Assembly: GCA_964459995.1 (NCBI GenBank)
Contig: CAYWOR010000001.1
Span: 275,972 to 339,971, forward strand
Source: CAZSHG01 sp964459995
GTDB taxonomy: Bacteria; UBP14; UBA6098
Direction of reading: 5' to 3'
Length of the DNA: 64,000 nt
Below, piece after piece: positions 27,148 to 34,072 of this stretch. Positions within the stretch are counted from its first letter, which is position 1; each line of letters starts with the position of its first letter. Below the pieces are notes generated by a model that was given only the letters and a program-made list of their open reading frames with translations, did no database searches and was not told where the DNA came from. The position numbers and the translations under genes are program-made.

Positions 27148-28929
27148 TTAGTCCTCCTGTTTTCTTTTTGGGATAACTCCCGGCGCGTCTTCGTCACCCA
27201 CGAATTCCGCTGTTTTGATTCCCGGAAGCTCGAGATAGCGTCGCCAGGCCATTCTCGCAGAGGTGTTATCCCCGAGAGCCTCATAGGCTTCGGAGAGAAG
27301 ATAATATATTTTAGCGTCGAAGGGATCCTTTTTTTCAGCAACTTTCAACCTATCGACAGCGAAAATGTAATTTCCCTCGTCGAAAAGGATTCTCGCCAGC
27401 GCAAAGTTCGAGGGAGGATATTTCTCCGCGGCCTCTGCGAAAAGCCCTTTTGCAATGTCTTTACGTCCCTCGCGAAGATGAACGATCGCGGCGGTGTGTT
27501 TCCATTCTGGCGGCTCTTCCTCGGCGAGTTCGCGGTATTTCTGTAAAACCCACATTGCCGCTTTATTTTGGCCGATGTTAGAATATGCCGCGGCGAGGGT
27601 TGTCCAGTGCGATGAATTGGCTGAGTCGATTGCGACAGCGCGGTTTGCGAATATAATCGCGCTGTGGTTTTCGTCGATTTCGAGCATGGATTTCGCCATG
27701 GAAGCATTAACCGGCGCGGATTCGCCATGGTTTTGTATATGCGTTTCGGCGAGAAGGATTTCGTTTGTCCACTCGAAACCGCGCAGATGAGCGGTTTTCG
27801 CCATGAGCAGAATTAACAATGCGGAAAGAATAATTTCCGGCGATAGTTTTGGAAACTTTCGACGAATTGGCCTGCAAAGGTCGTATATGGCCTCTGCGAA
27901 AAAGACGCCGCCGAACATCGCAGGGAAATACAATGCGCCAAATTCCAAAGTGCCATGTCTCGGGACGAAAATCGAGGGCACGAGGAGAATGGAAATTAGA
28001 GTCAGAGACAGGGCGGGAATTCTTTCTTTCGGTGCTTGTCTTTTAATGAGAGAGAATATTACTATTCCGCTAAAAATCGCGCCGGTTATCATGGGAAAAG
28101 GTTTTGCGGCGAATATCGAGGCCGGCGAAACAAAAGGGGAGAGCCGGAAGGGATAGAAAACCGCGCTGAAATTGTGCATAAACAGAAAAGGCGCACTCGT
28201 GTTTTCCAGCGGGACAGCTGACAAAATGCCCACATTATCGTGAATTATGAATACCGAATCCACCGCGATAATTGCGGCGGGAATCAGAAGACCCATAAAT
28301 GCGAGCAAAAAGCGCACCTTTCGGCCGGAATAGAGCATCGAATCGAGCGCGAGAAAAGCGAAGGGCAAGACCAAAGCCGTTAGGCTCGACATAAGGGCTA
28401 ATATCGCCATCGTTCCTATGAGGATAACCTTCCAAATCCCGCCCGATTTTCGATATTCTGAGAGAAGAATCATCGAGCCTATTCCGAAAACCGCGGCTAA
28501 AATTAGGGGTCTGCCGGAGGTGTGTGAGATTACATGGACGGCTATTGGATTGAGTGCGAAAAAGGCACAGGCGATGAGAGAGTGAGCTAACTTCTTATCA
28601 AATAAACAGTTATGAACGAAGAAAAAAAGAAGCAAGATCGAAAGAAGATGCATAGCAAGGTTTGTCATGCGGAATGCTCTCGGGTTGAGTCCCGCCAGGC
28701 CAATGTTCATCCGATAAGTCAGGATTGAAATAGGTGTCGGTTTTGCGACAGGAAATAAATGTCTTTCGACTCCCATTGCCAGGATTTTCAACGGGTTCGA
28801 TTCCGCCATTGCGGGGTTATGTCGTATCGCGACTGAATCTCCGAGGATGAATTCACCCGATAGACCGCTTGAAAAAACCGCCGCAGTAAGCACTATCAGT
28901 GCGATTATGCCGAGAAGATTTTTGAGCAT
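27148..28929 (-). CDS. TMTC/PMT-like GT-C membrane protein with C-terminal TPRs
   Basis: This 593-residue protein has about ten transmembrane helices in its first 375 residues, beginning with a helix and a short periplasmic loop (SGEFILGDSVAIRHNPAM) where TMTC/PMT-type O-mannosyltransferases carry an acidic catalytic site. The last 200 residues are helical TPR-like repeats (AIIFANRAVAIDSANSSHWTTLAAAYSNIG). This layout matches TMTC-like glycosyltransferases common in candidate phyla. It adjoins pilD and follows the first prepilin, so transfer of a lipid-linked sugar to pilin is a reasonable but unproven guess. A terminator separates it from the pilin gene. Confidence 0.68.
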   Translation of the reverse strand: MLKNLLGIIALIVLTAAVFSSGLSGEFILGDSVAIRHNPAMAESNPLKILAMGVERHLFPVAKPTPISILTYRMNIGLAGLNPRAFRMTNLAMHLLSILLLFFFVHNCLFDKKLAHSLIACAFFALNPIAVHVISHTSGRPLILAAVFGIGSMILLSEYRKSGGIWKVILIGTMAILALMSSLTALVLPFAFLALDSMLYSGRKVRFLLAFMGLLIPAAIIAVDSVFIIHDNVGILSAVPLENTSAPFLFMHNFSAVFYPFRLSPFVSPASIFAAKPFPMITGAIFSGIVIFSLIKRQAPKERIPALSLTLISILLVPSIFVPRHGTLEFGALYFPAMFGGVFFAEAIYDLCRPIRRKFPKLSPEIILSALLILLMAKTAHLRGFEWTNEILLAETHIQNHGESAPVNASMAKSMLEIDENHSAIIFANRAVAIDSANSSHWTTLAAAYSNIGQNKAAMWVLQKYRELAEEEPPEWKHTAAIVHLREGRKDIAKGLFAEAAEKYPPSNFALARILFDEGNYIFAVDRLKVAEKKDPFDAKIYYLLSEAYEALGDNTSARMAWRRYLELPGIKTAEFVGDEDAPGVIPKRKQED

Positions 28930-28965
28930 ATTTGAATATCGTTAGTCATTTTTCAAAAGGCAAAC

Positions 28966-28996
28966 AAAAAAGACGGAGCAATCGCCCCGTCTTTTC
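28966..28996 (-). terminator. Rho-independent terminator of the first prepilin gene
   Basis: On the minus strand a nine-pair stem (AAAAGACGG with CCGTCTTTT), extended by GC and CG pairs around a short loop, is followed by a T-run. It lies 22 nt after the pilin stop. Confidence 0.85.
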
Positions 28997-29017
28997 GTGC
29001 TCGCATTGATCGAGTCC

Positions 29018-29431
29018 TTAGAAATCGCCTCCGGAAACAACGCCGGCCGTGTTAATCACGATATTGGTTACATCGCCGAGAGAGGCGTCAACAGCAGTGT
29101 TGGCTCTTCCCTGAGCTCCGCCGCCAGCTGTAATGTCATAGTAGAAGCGGGGTGCTCCACTCGGTGCGTCAACAATCATACCGGCAGGTATAGTACCTGC
29201 GGCTTCGCCTGCCGCGGCAAATACGTTAGTAGAAGCGGCGGGATAAGAGCCTCTTTCCTCATAGTAGGCCTGGCTTGCAGTCCAGATCTGCTTGACGACC
29301 ATTTTGGCCTCGGAGATTTTGCTCTTCTTCGAAGCGGCCATGAATCTCGGGATCGCGAGGGCGGCAAGGATGCCGATGATAACGACGACGATCATGAGCT
29401 CGATCAGTGTAAAACCTTTGTTCCTTTTCAT
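29018..29431 (-). CDS. pilA: Type IV prepilin, major-pilin-like
   Basis: This 137-residue protein has a six-residue basic leader, the cleavage and methylation site G/FTLIE with Glu5, and the usual hydrophobic N-terminal helix (LMIVVVIIGILAALAIPRF). The globular part is small and Ala/Gly-rich (TAGGGAQGRANTAVDA) and lacks a cysteine pair. It has a strong GAGGAGG ribosome site, its own terminator, and a sigma-54 promoter 45 nt upstream, all signs of a well-expressed single gene such as a main pilus or pseudopilus subunit. Confidence 0.92.
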   Translation of the reverse strand: MKRNKGFTLIELMIVVVIIGILAALAIPRFMAASKKSKISEAKMVVKQIWTASQAYYEERGSYPAASTNVFAAAGEAAGTIPAGMIVDAPSGAPRFYYDITAGGGAQGRANTAVDASLGDVTNIVINTAGVVSGGDF

Positions 29432-29474
29432 TTTTCCTCCTCAGGAAATAGTTTTTGTTGTCTGCTGTGGGTTG

Positions 29475-29490
29475 TGCACGGTTCGTGCCA
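29475..29490 (-). promoter_or_regulatory. Sigma-54 promoter of the first prepilin gene
   Basis: On the minus strand TGGCACGAACCGTGCA has the invariant GG-N10-GC and a perfect TGGCAC half; the -12 half is GTGCA instead of TTGCA. The expected transcript start is about 33 nt before the ATG, leaving room for the ribosome site. Confidence 0.72.
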
Positions 29491-29580
29491 AAACTCGTAA
29501 GAATACGCAAGATATTATGATACAACGGGTTATGGCGAAGCGGTGTGTTTTTTTGGCATGGATAAGACACGAAAAACGAA

Positions 29581-29605
29581 TTGCAATTTGCAAAGTGCAA
29601 AACTC
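29581..29605 (-). promoter_or_regulatory. Putative enhancer-binding site upstream of first prepilin
   Basis: The palindromic motif TTGCACTTTGCAAATTGC lies about 125 nt before the predicted start of transcription. A near-identical motif is found upstream of the second prepilin (32584-32606), at a comparable distance. It is a likely site for a PilR-like activator; that protein is not encoded here. Confidence 0.6.
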
Positions 29606-29619
29606 AAGCCCCCGAATAC

Positions 29620-30423
29620 CTAATCCTCGCCGGAATTTTCGAAGGGGTTTTTGCCAAAAGTGTAATTTCCGAGTAGGTAATCGGGTTTAACATGGAAAAG
29701 CGACCGGAAAAGATTGGATTTTGTGCCTTTATGGTCCTTTTCGAGCTTGTTCAGAAGGTCGGAGACATAATCGCGCTTGGTTTTGCCCTCCATGGGGCAT
29801 TGCGCCGAAAGCTCGATAATTTCGTGGCTAAGGGCATAATTGCGCACTTTGCTCTCGTTGATCATGAACATAGGCCGGATAATACGGAATCTTCCGCCGA
29901 AGAGCGGTTGAATCGGCATCATAGTGGAAATTTCTCTACCCCAGAATATGTTGATAAGGAAAGTCTGGAGGACATCTTCGCGGTGATGTCCGAAGGCGAT
30001 TTTGTTCGCGTCGATTTTTTCTGCGGTTTCGAGTATTGCTTTGCGTCGTAAACGGCTACACACGAAACATGGATTTTGCGGTCTTTCGCCGCTCATAGCT
30101 ATCGTGGCGATTTCGGGATGATGGACAACAATCAATTCCATGCCCCGTTCGCGCGAAAATTCGGCAAGGTTTTCGAGCTTTTCCTCTTGCTGGGGGAATC
30201 CGGCAACTATGTGGACAGGGGTAAATCTAACCTCTCGCGCCCACCATGGGGATTTATCCGCGAGAAGATCGAGCATTGTGAGCGAGTCGATTCCGCCGCT
30301 GACGGCTATAATTACGTGATCCCCCGATTCGAGCAGGCCGAATTTCGCGATTGTGCGTTTCATCTCGCGAAGCATGACAGTTCTGCGTTTCGAGGCGGAA
30401 AGTGTTGTAAAAAGGTCGCTCAT
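29620..30423 (-). CDS. ttcA: TtcA/TilS-family PP-loop ATPase, tRNA 2-thiocytidine synthesis-like
   Basis: This 267-residue cytoplasmic enzyme has the ATP pyrophosphatase loop SGGIDSL (SGGKDS in E. coli TtcA), the cysteine pair in PCFVCSRLRRKA, and FGHHREDVLQTFLINIFW, the conserved TtcA block equivalent to GHHRDD. TtcA proteins thiolate C32 of some tRNAs using an iron-sulfur cluster; the cysteines seen are consistent with this. The family also contains paralogues with other tRNA targets, so the exact substrate is not certain. It overlaps the comB-like gene by 4 nt. Confidence 0.82.
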   Translation of the reverse strand: MSDLFTTLSASKRRTVMLREMKRTIAKFGLLESGDHVIIAVSGGIDSLTMLDLLADKSPWWAREVRFTPVHIVAGFPQQEEKLENLAEFSRERGMELIVVHHPEIATIAMSGERPQNPCFVCSRLRRKAILETAEKIDANKIAFGHHREDVLQTFLINIFWGREISTMMPIQPLFGGRFRIIRPMFMINESKVRNYALSHEIIELSAQCPMEGKTKRDYVSDLLNKLEKDHKGTKSNLFRSLFHVKPDYLLGNYTFGKNPFENSGED

Positions 30424-31145
30424 GGGCGAATAATTCCGTTGTGGAAGCGCGGTGCGATGTCGAAAAGGTCGATTGCTGTGCAGAAAGCAACATCTTCGGC
30501 GAGGCCGAGTTCTCGGGCGAGATAGACAGCGTGTTCGGTTCTTTCGAGTGTTTCTTCAGGATTGGCGAGGAATCTTTCGAAAAGCCAATAGGCGTTCCAT
30601 GCCGTGTCCGAAAGCAATTCGACCCTGACCCCTTTGGAAATTAGCTTATCGATAATCATTCCTGCGCAAACTGCGTCTTCGATGCTGAATCTGCCGAGTT
30701 TGCCCGAGCAAACAAGAATCGCCGAATCGGCATGCGCAACCTCCTCGGCGACAGCTGTGAGATTTACGAAGCCCCCGACGACAATCTCGTCGGCTCTGGA
30801 GCATGCGAGAAGGGTTTTGCTACCGTTGGTCGAGGCGAAAATGAGATGTTTGCCATGAATACTTTTGTTATTGTATTCGAGGGGAGAATTGCCCAAGTCG
30901 AAGCCGGGTATAATGATGCCGTTGCGTTCGCCGCAGAGAAGGACATCTTCGCCGAGTTTTTCTTTCAGAGCGAATGCTTCTTCGGCGGAACCCGCGATAA
31001 ATATCGTCTCGGCGCCCTCCGCGATCGCTTTGGTTATTGTAGTCGATGCGCGAAGGACGTCGATAACGACACAAATCGCGCCCTCGATTGCGCTATCGGA
31101 AGCGGTTTCGAGGGAAAAGCGCGTATTGAAGACATCGAGTCGCAA
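30420..31145 (-). CDS. comB: ComB family, probable 2-phosphosulfolactate phosphatase
   Basis: The 241-residue product starts at a TTG 18 nt after gcvT. The family blocks are present: VVIDVLRASTTITKAIAEGAE, CGERNGIIIPGFDLGNSP, FASTNGSKTL and the late SIEDAVCAGMII. In methanogens ComB removes phosphate from phosphosulfolactate in coenzyme M synthesis. In bacteria a lone comB is common and its substrate is often unknown. No other coenzyme M or sulfolactate gene is in the window. It forms an operon-like string gcvT-comB-ttcA. Confidence 0.85.
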   Translation of the reverse strand: MRLDVFNTRFSLETASDSAIEGAICVVIDVLRASTTITKAIAEGAETIFIAGSAEEAFALKEKLGEDVLLCGERNGIIIPGFDLGNSPLEYNNKSIHGKHLIFASTNGSKTLLACSRADEIVVGGFVNLTAVAEEVAHADSAILVCSGKLGRFSIEDAVCAGMIIDKLISKGVRVELLSDTAWNAYWLFERFLANPEETLERTEHAVYLARELGLAEDVAFCTAIDLFDIAPRFHNGIIRP

Positions 31146-31163
31146 GTTCAGTCGGCTCAGCGA

Positions 31164-32267
31164 CTACTTGTGGCTTCCGTTTTTGTAAAGCGGAGGTTTT
31201 TCGACGGCCGCCGCGACCGGATGATTCCGAATTAGAATCTGAATCCGATTGCCGGGTTTATGTTCGCCGAATTCGACATAACCTAGTCCGACACCGCAGT
31301 CTATCGAGGGCGAGAATGTCCCGCTGGTAACGATTCCTATTTCTCTGCCGTCTTTTACGATTGGATATCCGTGCCTCGGAAAACCGCGTTCGAGCAGTTT
31401 GAAGCACACGAGTCTTTTCGAGATGCCCTCGGCTTTGGCGTCGATAAGGCGGTCTCTTCCGACGAAATCGCCCTTTTCCAGCTTGACAATCCATCCGAGG
31501 CCGGCATCCCATGGGTTGACCGTGTCGTCGATGTCGTTGCCGTAAAGCGCGTATTTCATTTCGAGGCGGAGGGTGTCTCTCGCGCCTAATCCTATCGGCT
31601 CTATATCGAATTCTTTGCCGGCTTCCACGGCTTTGTCCCAAATATCGAGGCAAATTTCTGGGGCGATATAAATCTCGAAACCGTCTTCGCCGGTGTATCC
31701 CGTGCGCGAGAAAAGAATATTTTCATGCCCGCCGATATTAGCGAAAGCGTTTTGATAGAATCCCAAAGAATCGAGGTTATAATCGGTGATTTTCTGCATA
31801 ACTGCTTGCGCTTTGGGGCCTTGAATAGCAATTAGCCCGATGTTGTCGGAGATATTTTTCAGCTCGACACCTTCCGCGGGGAGATGTGATTTGACCCACT
31901 CCCAGTCTTTTTCCATATTCGAGGCATTTACCACGAGGAAGAAATCGTCCTCGCCGATTTTATACACCAGAAGATCGTCCACAAAGGTGGCGTTGTCATA
32001 AAGCAAAGCGCTGTATTGGCAATCGCCGATTTTCAGTTCTGAAGGATCGTTTGTGGTGATCGATGAGATGAATGCGAGCGCGCCAGGACCTTTCACACTG
32101 AATTCGCCCATGTGCGAAAGGTCGAATATCCCCACCAGTTCCCTTACTTTAAGGTGTTCCGGGACTATTCCCCGATAAGACATCGGCATCTTGAAGCCAC
32201 AGAAATCGACGATTTTGGCGTCTGCTTCGAGATGTCTTTCATAAAAAGGAGTTCTTTTGACTGACAT
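31164..32267 (-). CDS. gcvT: Aminomethyltransferase, glycine cleavage system T protein
   Basis: The start at 32267 follows GGAGG and gives MSVKRTPFYERH, the usual N-terminus; an upstream in-frame extension of 44 codons runs into the structured intergenic element and was rejected. The 367-residue protein matches GcvT throughout (DFCGFKMPMSY, GIFDLSHMGE, RTGYTGEDGFE, GLGARDTLRLE, GTFSPSIDCGVGLGYV). It transfers the methylene group of glycine to tetrahydrofolate. The other glycine cleavage genes are absent here, but glyA, which acts on the same pool, is at 61.5 kb. Confidence 0.95.
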   Translation of the reverse strand: MSVKRTPFYERHLEADAKIVDFCGFKMPMSYRGIVPEHLKVRELVGIFDLSHMGEFSVKGPGALAFISSITTNDPSELKIGDCQYSALLYDNATFVDDLLVYKIGEDDFFLVVNASNMEKDWEWVKSHLPAEGVELKNISDNIGLIAIQGPKAQAVMQKITDYNLDSLGFYQNAFANIGGHENILFSRTGYTGEDGFEIYIAPEICLDIWDKAVEAGKEFDIEPIGLGARDTLRLEMKYALYGNDIDDTVNPWDAGLGWIVKLEKGDFVGRDRLIDAKAEGISKRLVCFKLLERGFPRHGYPIVKDGREIGIVTSGTFSPSIDCGVGLGYVEFGEHKPGNRIQILIRNHPVAAAVEKPPLYKNGSHK

Positions 32268-32352
32268 GATTCCTCCGATTAGATTTTGACTAAACAGATT
32301 AAAATAATCGGATATCCTCACTTTCGCAAGGAAAATCGCGCGAAAATTCCAC

Positions 32353-32578
32353 GCGAGGGGGGGGCGTCGGGTGCGTGCGCTTCCGGCCAAAAATCGCATA
32401 TATGGAATAAAAATCGAATTTCCGGAAGCGCACGCACCGAGGGCAGACCTTCATCGGGGGGATGTGGATTAGGGAGGAAATTTTCGGGAAGGTCTGCCCT
32501 CGCTTCGCCAATGGATAAGAGATTTTCGAATAACATGGGGATTTTTGCCCATTGGCGAAGCCGACGCCCCCCTTTTGC
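32353..32578. ncRNA. Four-way-junction element: candidate structured RNA or cruciform DNA element
   Basis: Four perfect helices tile the sequence with no unpaired base at the junction. P1 pairs 32359-32370 with 32561-32572 (12 bp, extendable by wobble pairs to 32353/32578). P2 pairs 32371-32386 with 32422-32437 (16 bp). P3 pairs 32438-32452 with 32488-32502 (15 bp). P4 pairs 32503-32514 with 32549-32560 (12 bp). The three loops are 35, 35 and 34 nt. Stems are GC-rich, loops mostly AT-rich; loop 3 has several G-runs. It lies between divergent gcvT and the second prepilin. No known RNA class or transposable element was recognised, and transcription and strand are unknown. Confidence 0.6.
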
Positions 32579-32583
32579 AGTGG

Positions 32584-32606
32584 GAGTTGCATTTTGCAAA
32601 ATGCGA
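32584..32606 (+). promoter_or_regulatory. Putative enhancer-binding site upstream of second prepilin
   Basis: GCATTTTGCAAAATGC (32589-32604) is a perfect 16-nt palindrome. With flanks it reads TTGCATTTTGCAAAATGC, matching the motif before the first prepilin at 17 of 20 aligned positions. It is about 91 nt before the predicted transcript start. Confidence 0.6.
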
Positions 32607-32661
32607 TGGAAATATGAAGACACCGATGTTCCTATACCCTATAATAATAGGCTTTAACGCA

Positions 32662-32677
32662 TGGTATAAAATTTGCA
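32662..32677 (+). promoter_or_regulatory. Sigma-54 promoter of the second prepilin gene
   Basis: TGGTATAAAATTTGCA has GG-N10-GC spacing and a perfect TTGCA at the -12 side; the -24 side is TGGTAT instead of TGGCAC. The start codon is only 15 nt downstream, so the leader would be very short. Confidence 0.6.
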
Positions 32678-32691
32678 TATTAAAAACCGCT

Positions 32692-33177
32692 ATGAGCAAA
32701 AAGAATAAAAATATGGGTTTTACTCTTATCGAACTGATGATAGTGATAGTTATCATCGGGTTGCTCAGTGCTATGGCTCTTCCGAGGTTTAGGAAAGCTT
32801 CTCAGGAGGCGAAAAAATCCGAAGCGCGGCTCATGCTGAAAAACATTTACCAAGCCGCAAGAGTATATCAGCTTGAGAATGGCGGGTATCCGCCGTGCAA
32901 CCCCGACGGAAGCGCGAAATGGGGCGGATGGTGGATGTTCAATAACTCATCGACACCAAATAGAAACTGGAATAAGCTTCCCGGTCTCGATGTCGATGCT
33001 CCGAGCGGCTATCCGAGATTCACCTATGTTATTTCGAGAAGCGGACCTTTTTTCCGGGCAGAGGCTTGGGCATGGTCTCCGGATTCCTATGACGGCGCTA
33101 TTGTCTATGGTGTTCGGGACTTGATAATCGACCACAACGGGATTTTTTATCAGGGTTCTGCAAAGCCGAGCTGGTAG
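32692..33177 (+). CDS. Type IV prepilin-like protein, minor pilin or pseudopilin
   Basis: This 161-residue protein has a short basic leader (SKKNKNMG), the cleavage site before FTLIE and the hydrophobic helix LMIVIVIIGLLSAMALPRF, so it is a second PilD substrate. The start at 32692 was chosen to give a normal leader; no ribosome binding site is visible, unlike most genes here. The globular part (GGYPPCNPDGSAKWGGWWMFNN, DAPSGYPRF) shares the APSG.PRF..V motif with the first prepilin but is larger and aromatic-rich. It faces the convergent gene at 33186 with an 8-nt gap. Confidence 0.85.
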   Translation: MSKKNKNMGFTLIELMIVIVIIGLLSAMALPRFRKASQEAKKSEARLMLKNIYQAARVYQLENGGYPPCNPDGSAKWGGWWMFNNSSTPNRNWNKLPGLDVDAPSGYPRFTYVISRSGPFFRAEAWAWSPDSYDGAIVYGVRDLIIDHNGIFYQGSAKPSW

Positions 33178-33185
33178 GATTTCGG

Positions 33186-33944
33186 CTACATCTCTTTTGT
33201 TCGGATTGGGCGATTCGGGTTTAAAACCCCGAATTTTTCTTTGCTGGGATATTCGAAAATTCTAGTTACCGAAAGTTCTTTGACTCTCTCCTGAGCGACT
33301 TTGTATTCGCCGACGATATGCGCGCCATCGCCAAGGAAGGCCAGCATATTCTTGCCCTCCTTTTCGAAATAAAACACGCCGAAAATCTCCATCACATCGT
33401 CCGTATCGAAAGAAATCTGAAGAACAGGAATGCCGTCCTGACCAACTACCTCGACAGTGCTCTTAGAATAATTCCTATCGAAATAATCGCCGGGATTATC
33501 GACGAATTCGTTGTCGATAATCTCGCCCGAAACCCTGCCGTTAAGGCTTCTAATGAAACAAGACACGAGCAATTGTCCAGAATCGTCGATTTGTATGATG
33601 ATTGGGTAGTTGATCGCCTCGTCAAGATTCTTAAAAGGTTGTAAAAGACGTGGTGAAGAGAAATCGACATTATTGTAAACCAATGGGCGCATTCCGACCC
33701 AAATCGAAAGGCTCTTATAAAACTGAGGAATACCCACCGTGTCCGCGAATTCCTGTTGTGGGACTATCGGCTCGATTTTCTCCGCAGTTAAGGCCCTAAT
33801 TATCGGAATACCGACGAAGAAAAAGACAAGCAGACCACTGACAACCCCAACAAAAACCTTCTGCTTCTTCGGAGGGTCCATTCGAAGTGTTATAAGAAAC
33901 CAAATAATGCTAAAAAATACGACGAGAATTCTTATGATGATCAT
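33186..33944 (-). CDS. Membrane protein with extracytoplasmic domain, unknown function
   Basis: This 252-residue protein has two N-terminal transmembrane helices (IIIRILVVFFSIIWFLITL and VFVGVVSGLLVFFFVGIPII) separated by a short basic loop, then a 190-residue mixed alpha/beta domain (VVGQDGIPVLQISFDTDDVMEIFGVFYFEKEG). No motif or family was recognised. The convergent arrangement with the prepilin gene, 8 nt apart, gives no functional clue. No clear ribosome site precedes the ATG. Confidence 0.65.
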   Translation of the reverse strand: MIIIRILVVFFSIIWFLITLRMDPPKKQKVFVGVVSGLLVFFFVGIPIIRALTAEKIEPIVPQQEFADTVGIPQFYKSLSIWVGMRPLVYNNVDFSSPRLLQPFKNLDEAINYPIIIQIDDSGQLLVSCFIRSLNGRVSGEIIDNEFVDNPGDYFDRNYSKSTVEVVGQDGIPVLQISFDTDDVMEIFGVFYFEKEGKNMLAFLGDGAHIVGEYKVAQERVKELSVTRIFEYPSKEKFGVLNPNRPIRTKEM

Positions 33945-34036
33945 CGTAGGAACCCGTAGAGAACTTTATTGCGGCAATAATAATAGCCGATGAGTAAGAA
34001 AGCAACATAAATCTGCGCTGTGAAACTTGAATGAAA

Positions 34037-34056
34037 GGAGCGCTTAAAAGCGCTCC
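34037..34056 (-). terminator. Probable terminator of the 989-residue secreted protein gene
   Basis: GGAGCGCTT and AAGCGCTCC form a perfect nine-pair stem with a two-base loop, 17 nt after the stop of the minus-strand gene. The following T-run (CCTTTCATT) is short. Confidence 0.6.
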
Positions 34057-34072
34057 ATATCAATCATTTAGA

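Noticed and set aside
32353..32578. Retron msr-msd or integron attC site
   Set aside because: No reverse transcriptase or integrase is nearby, and the helices lack the bulged bases typical of attC or the priming G arrangement of retrons.
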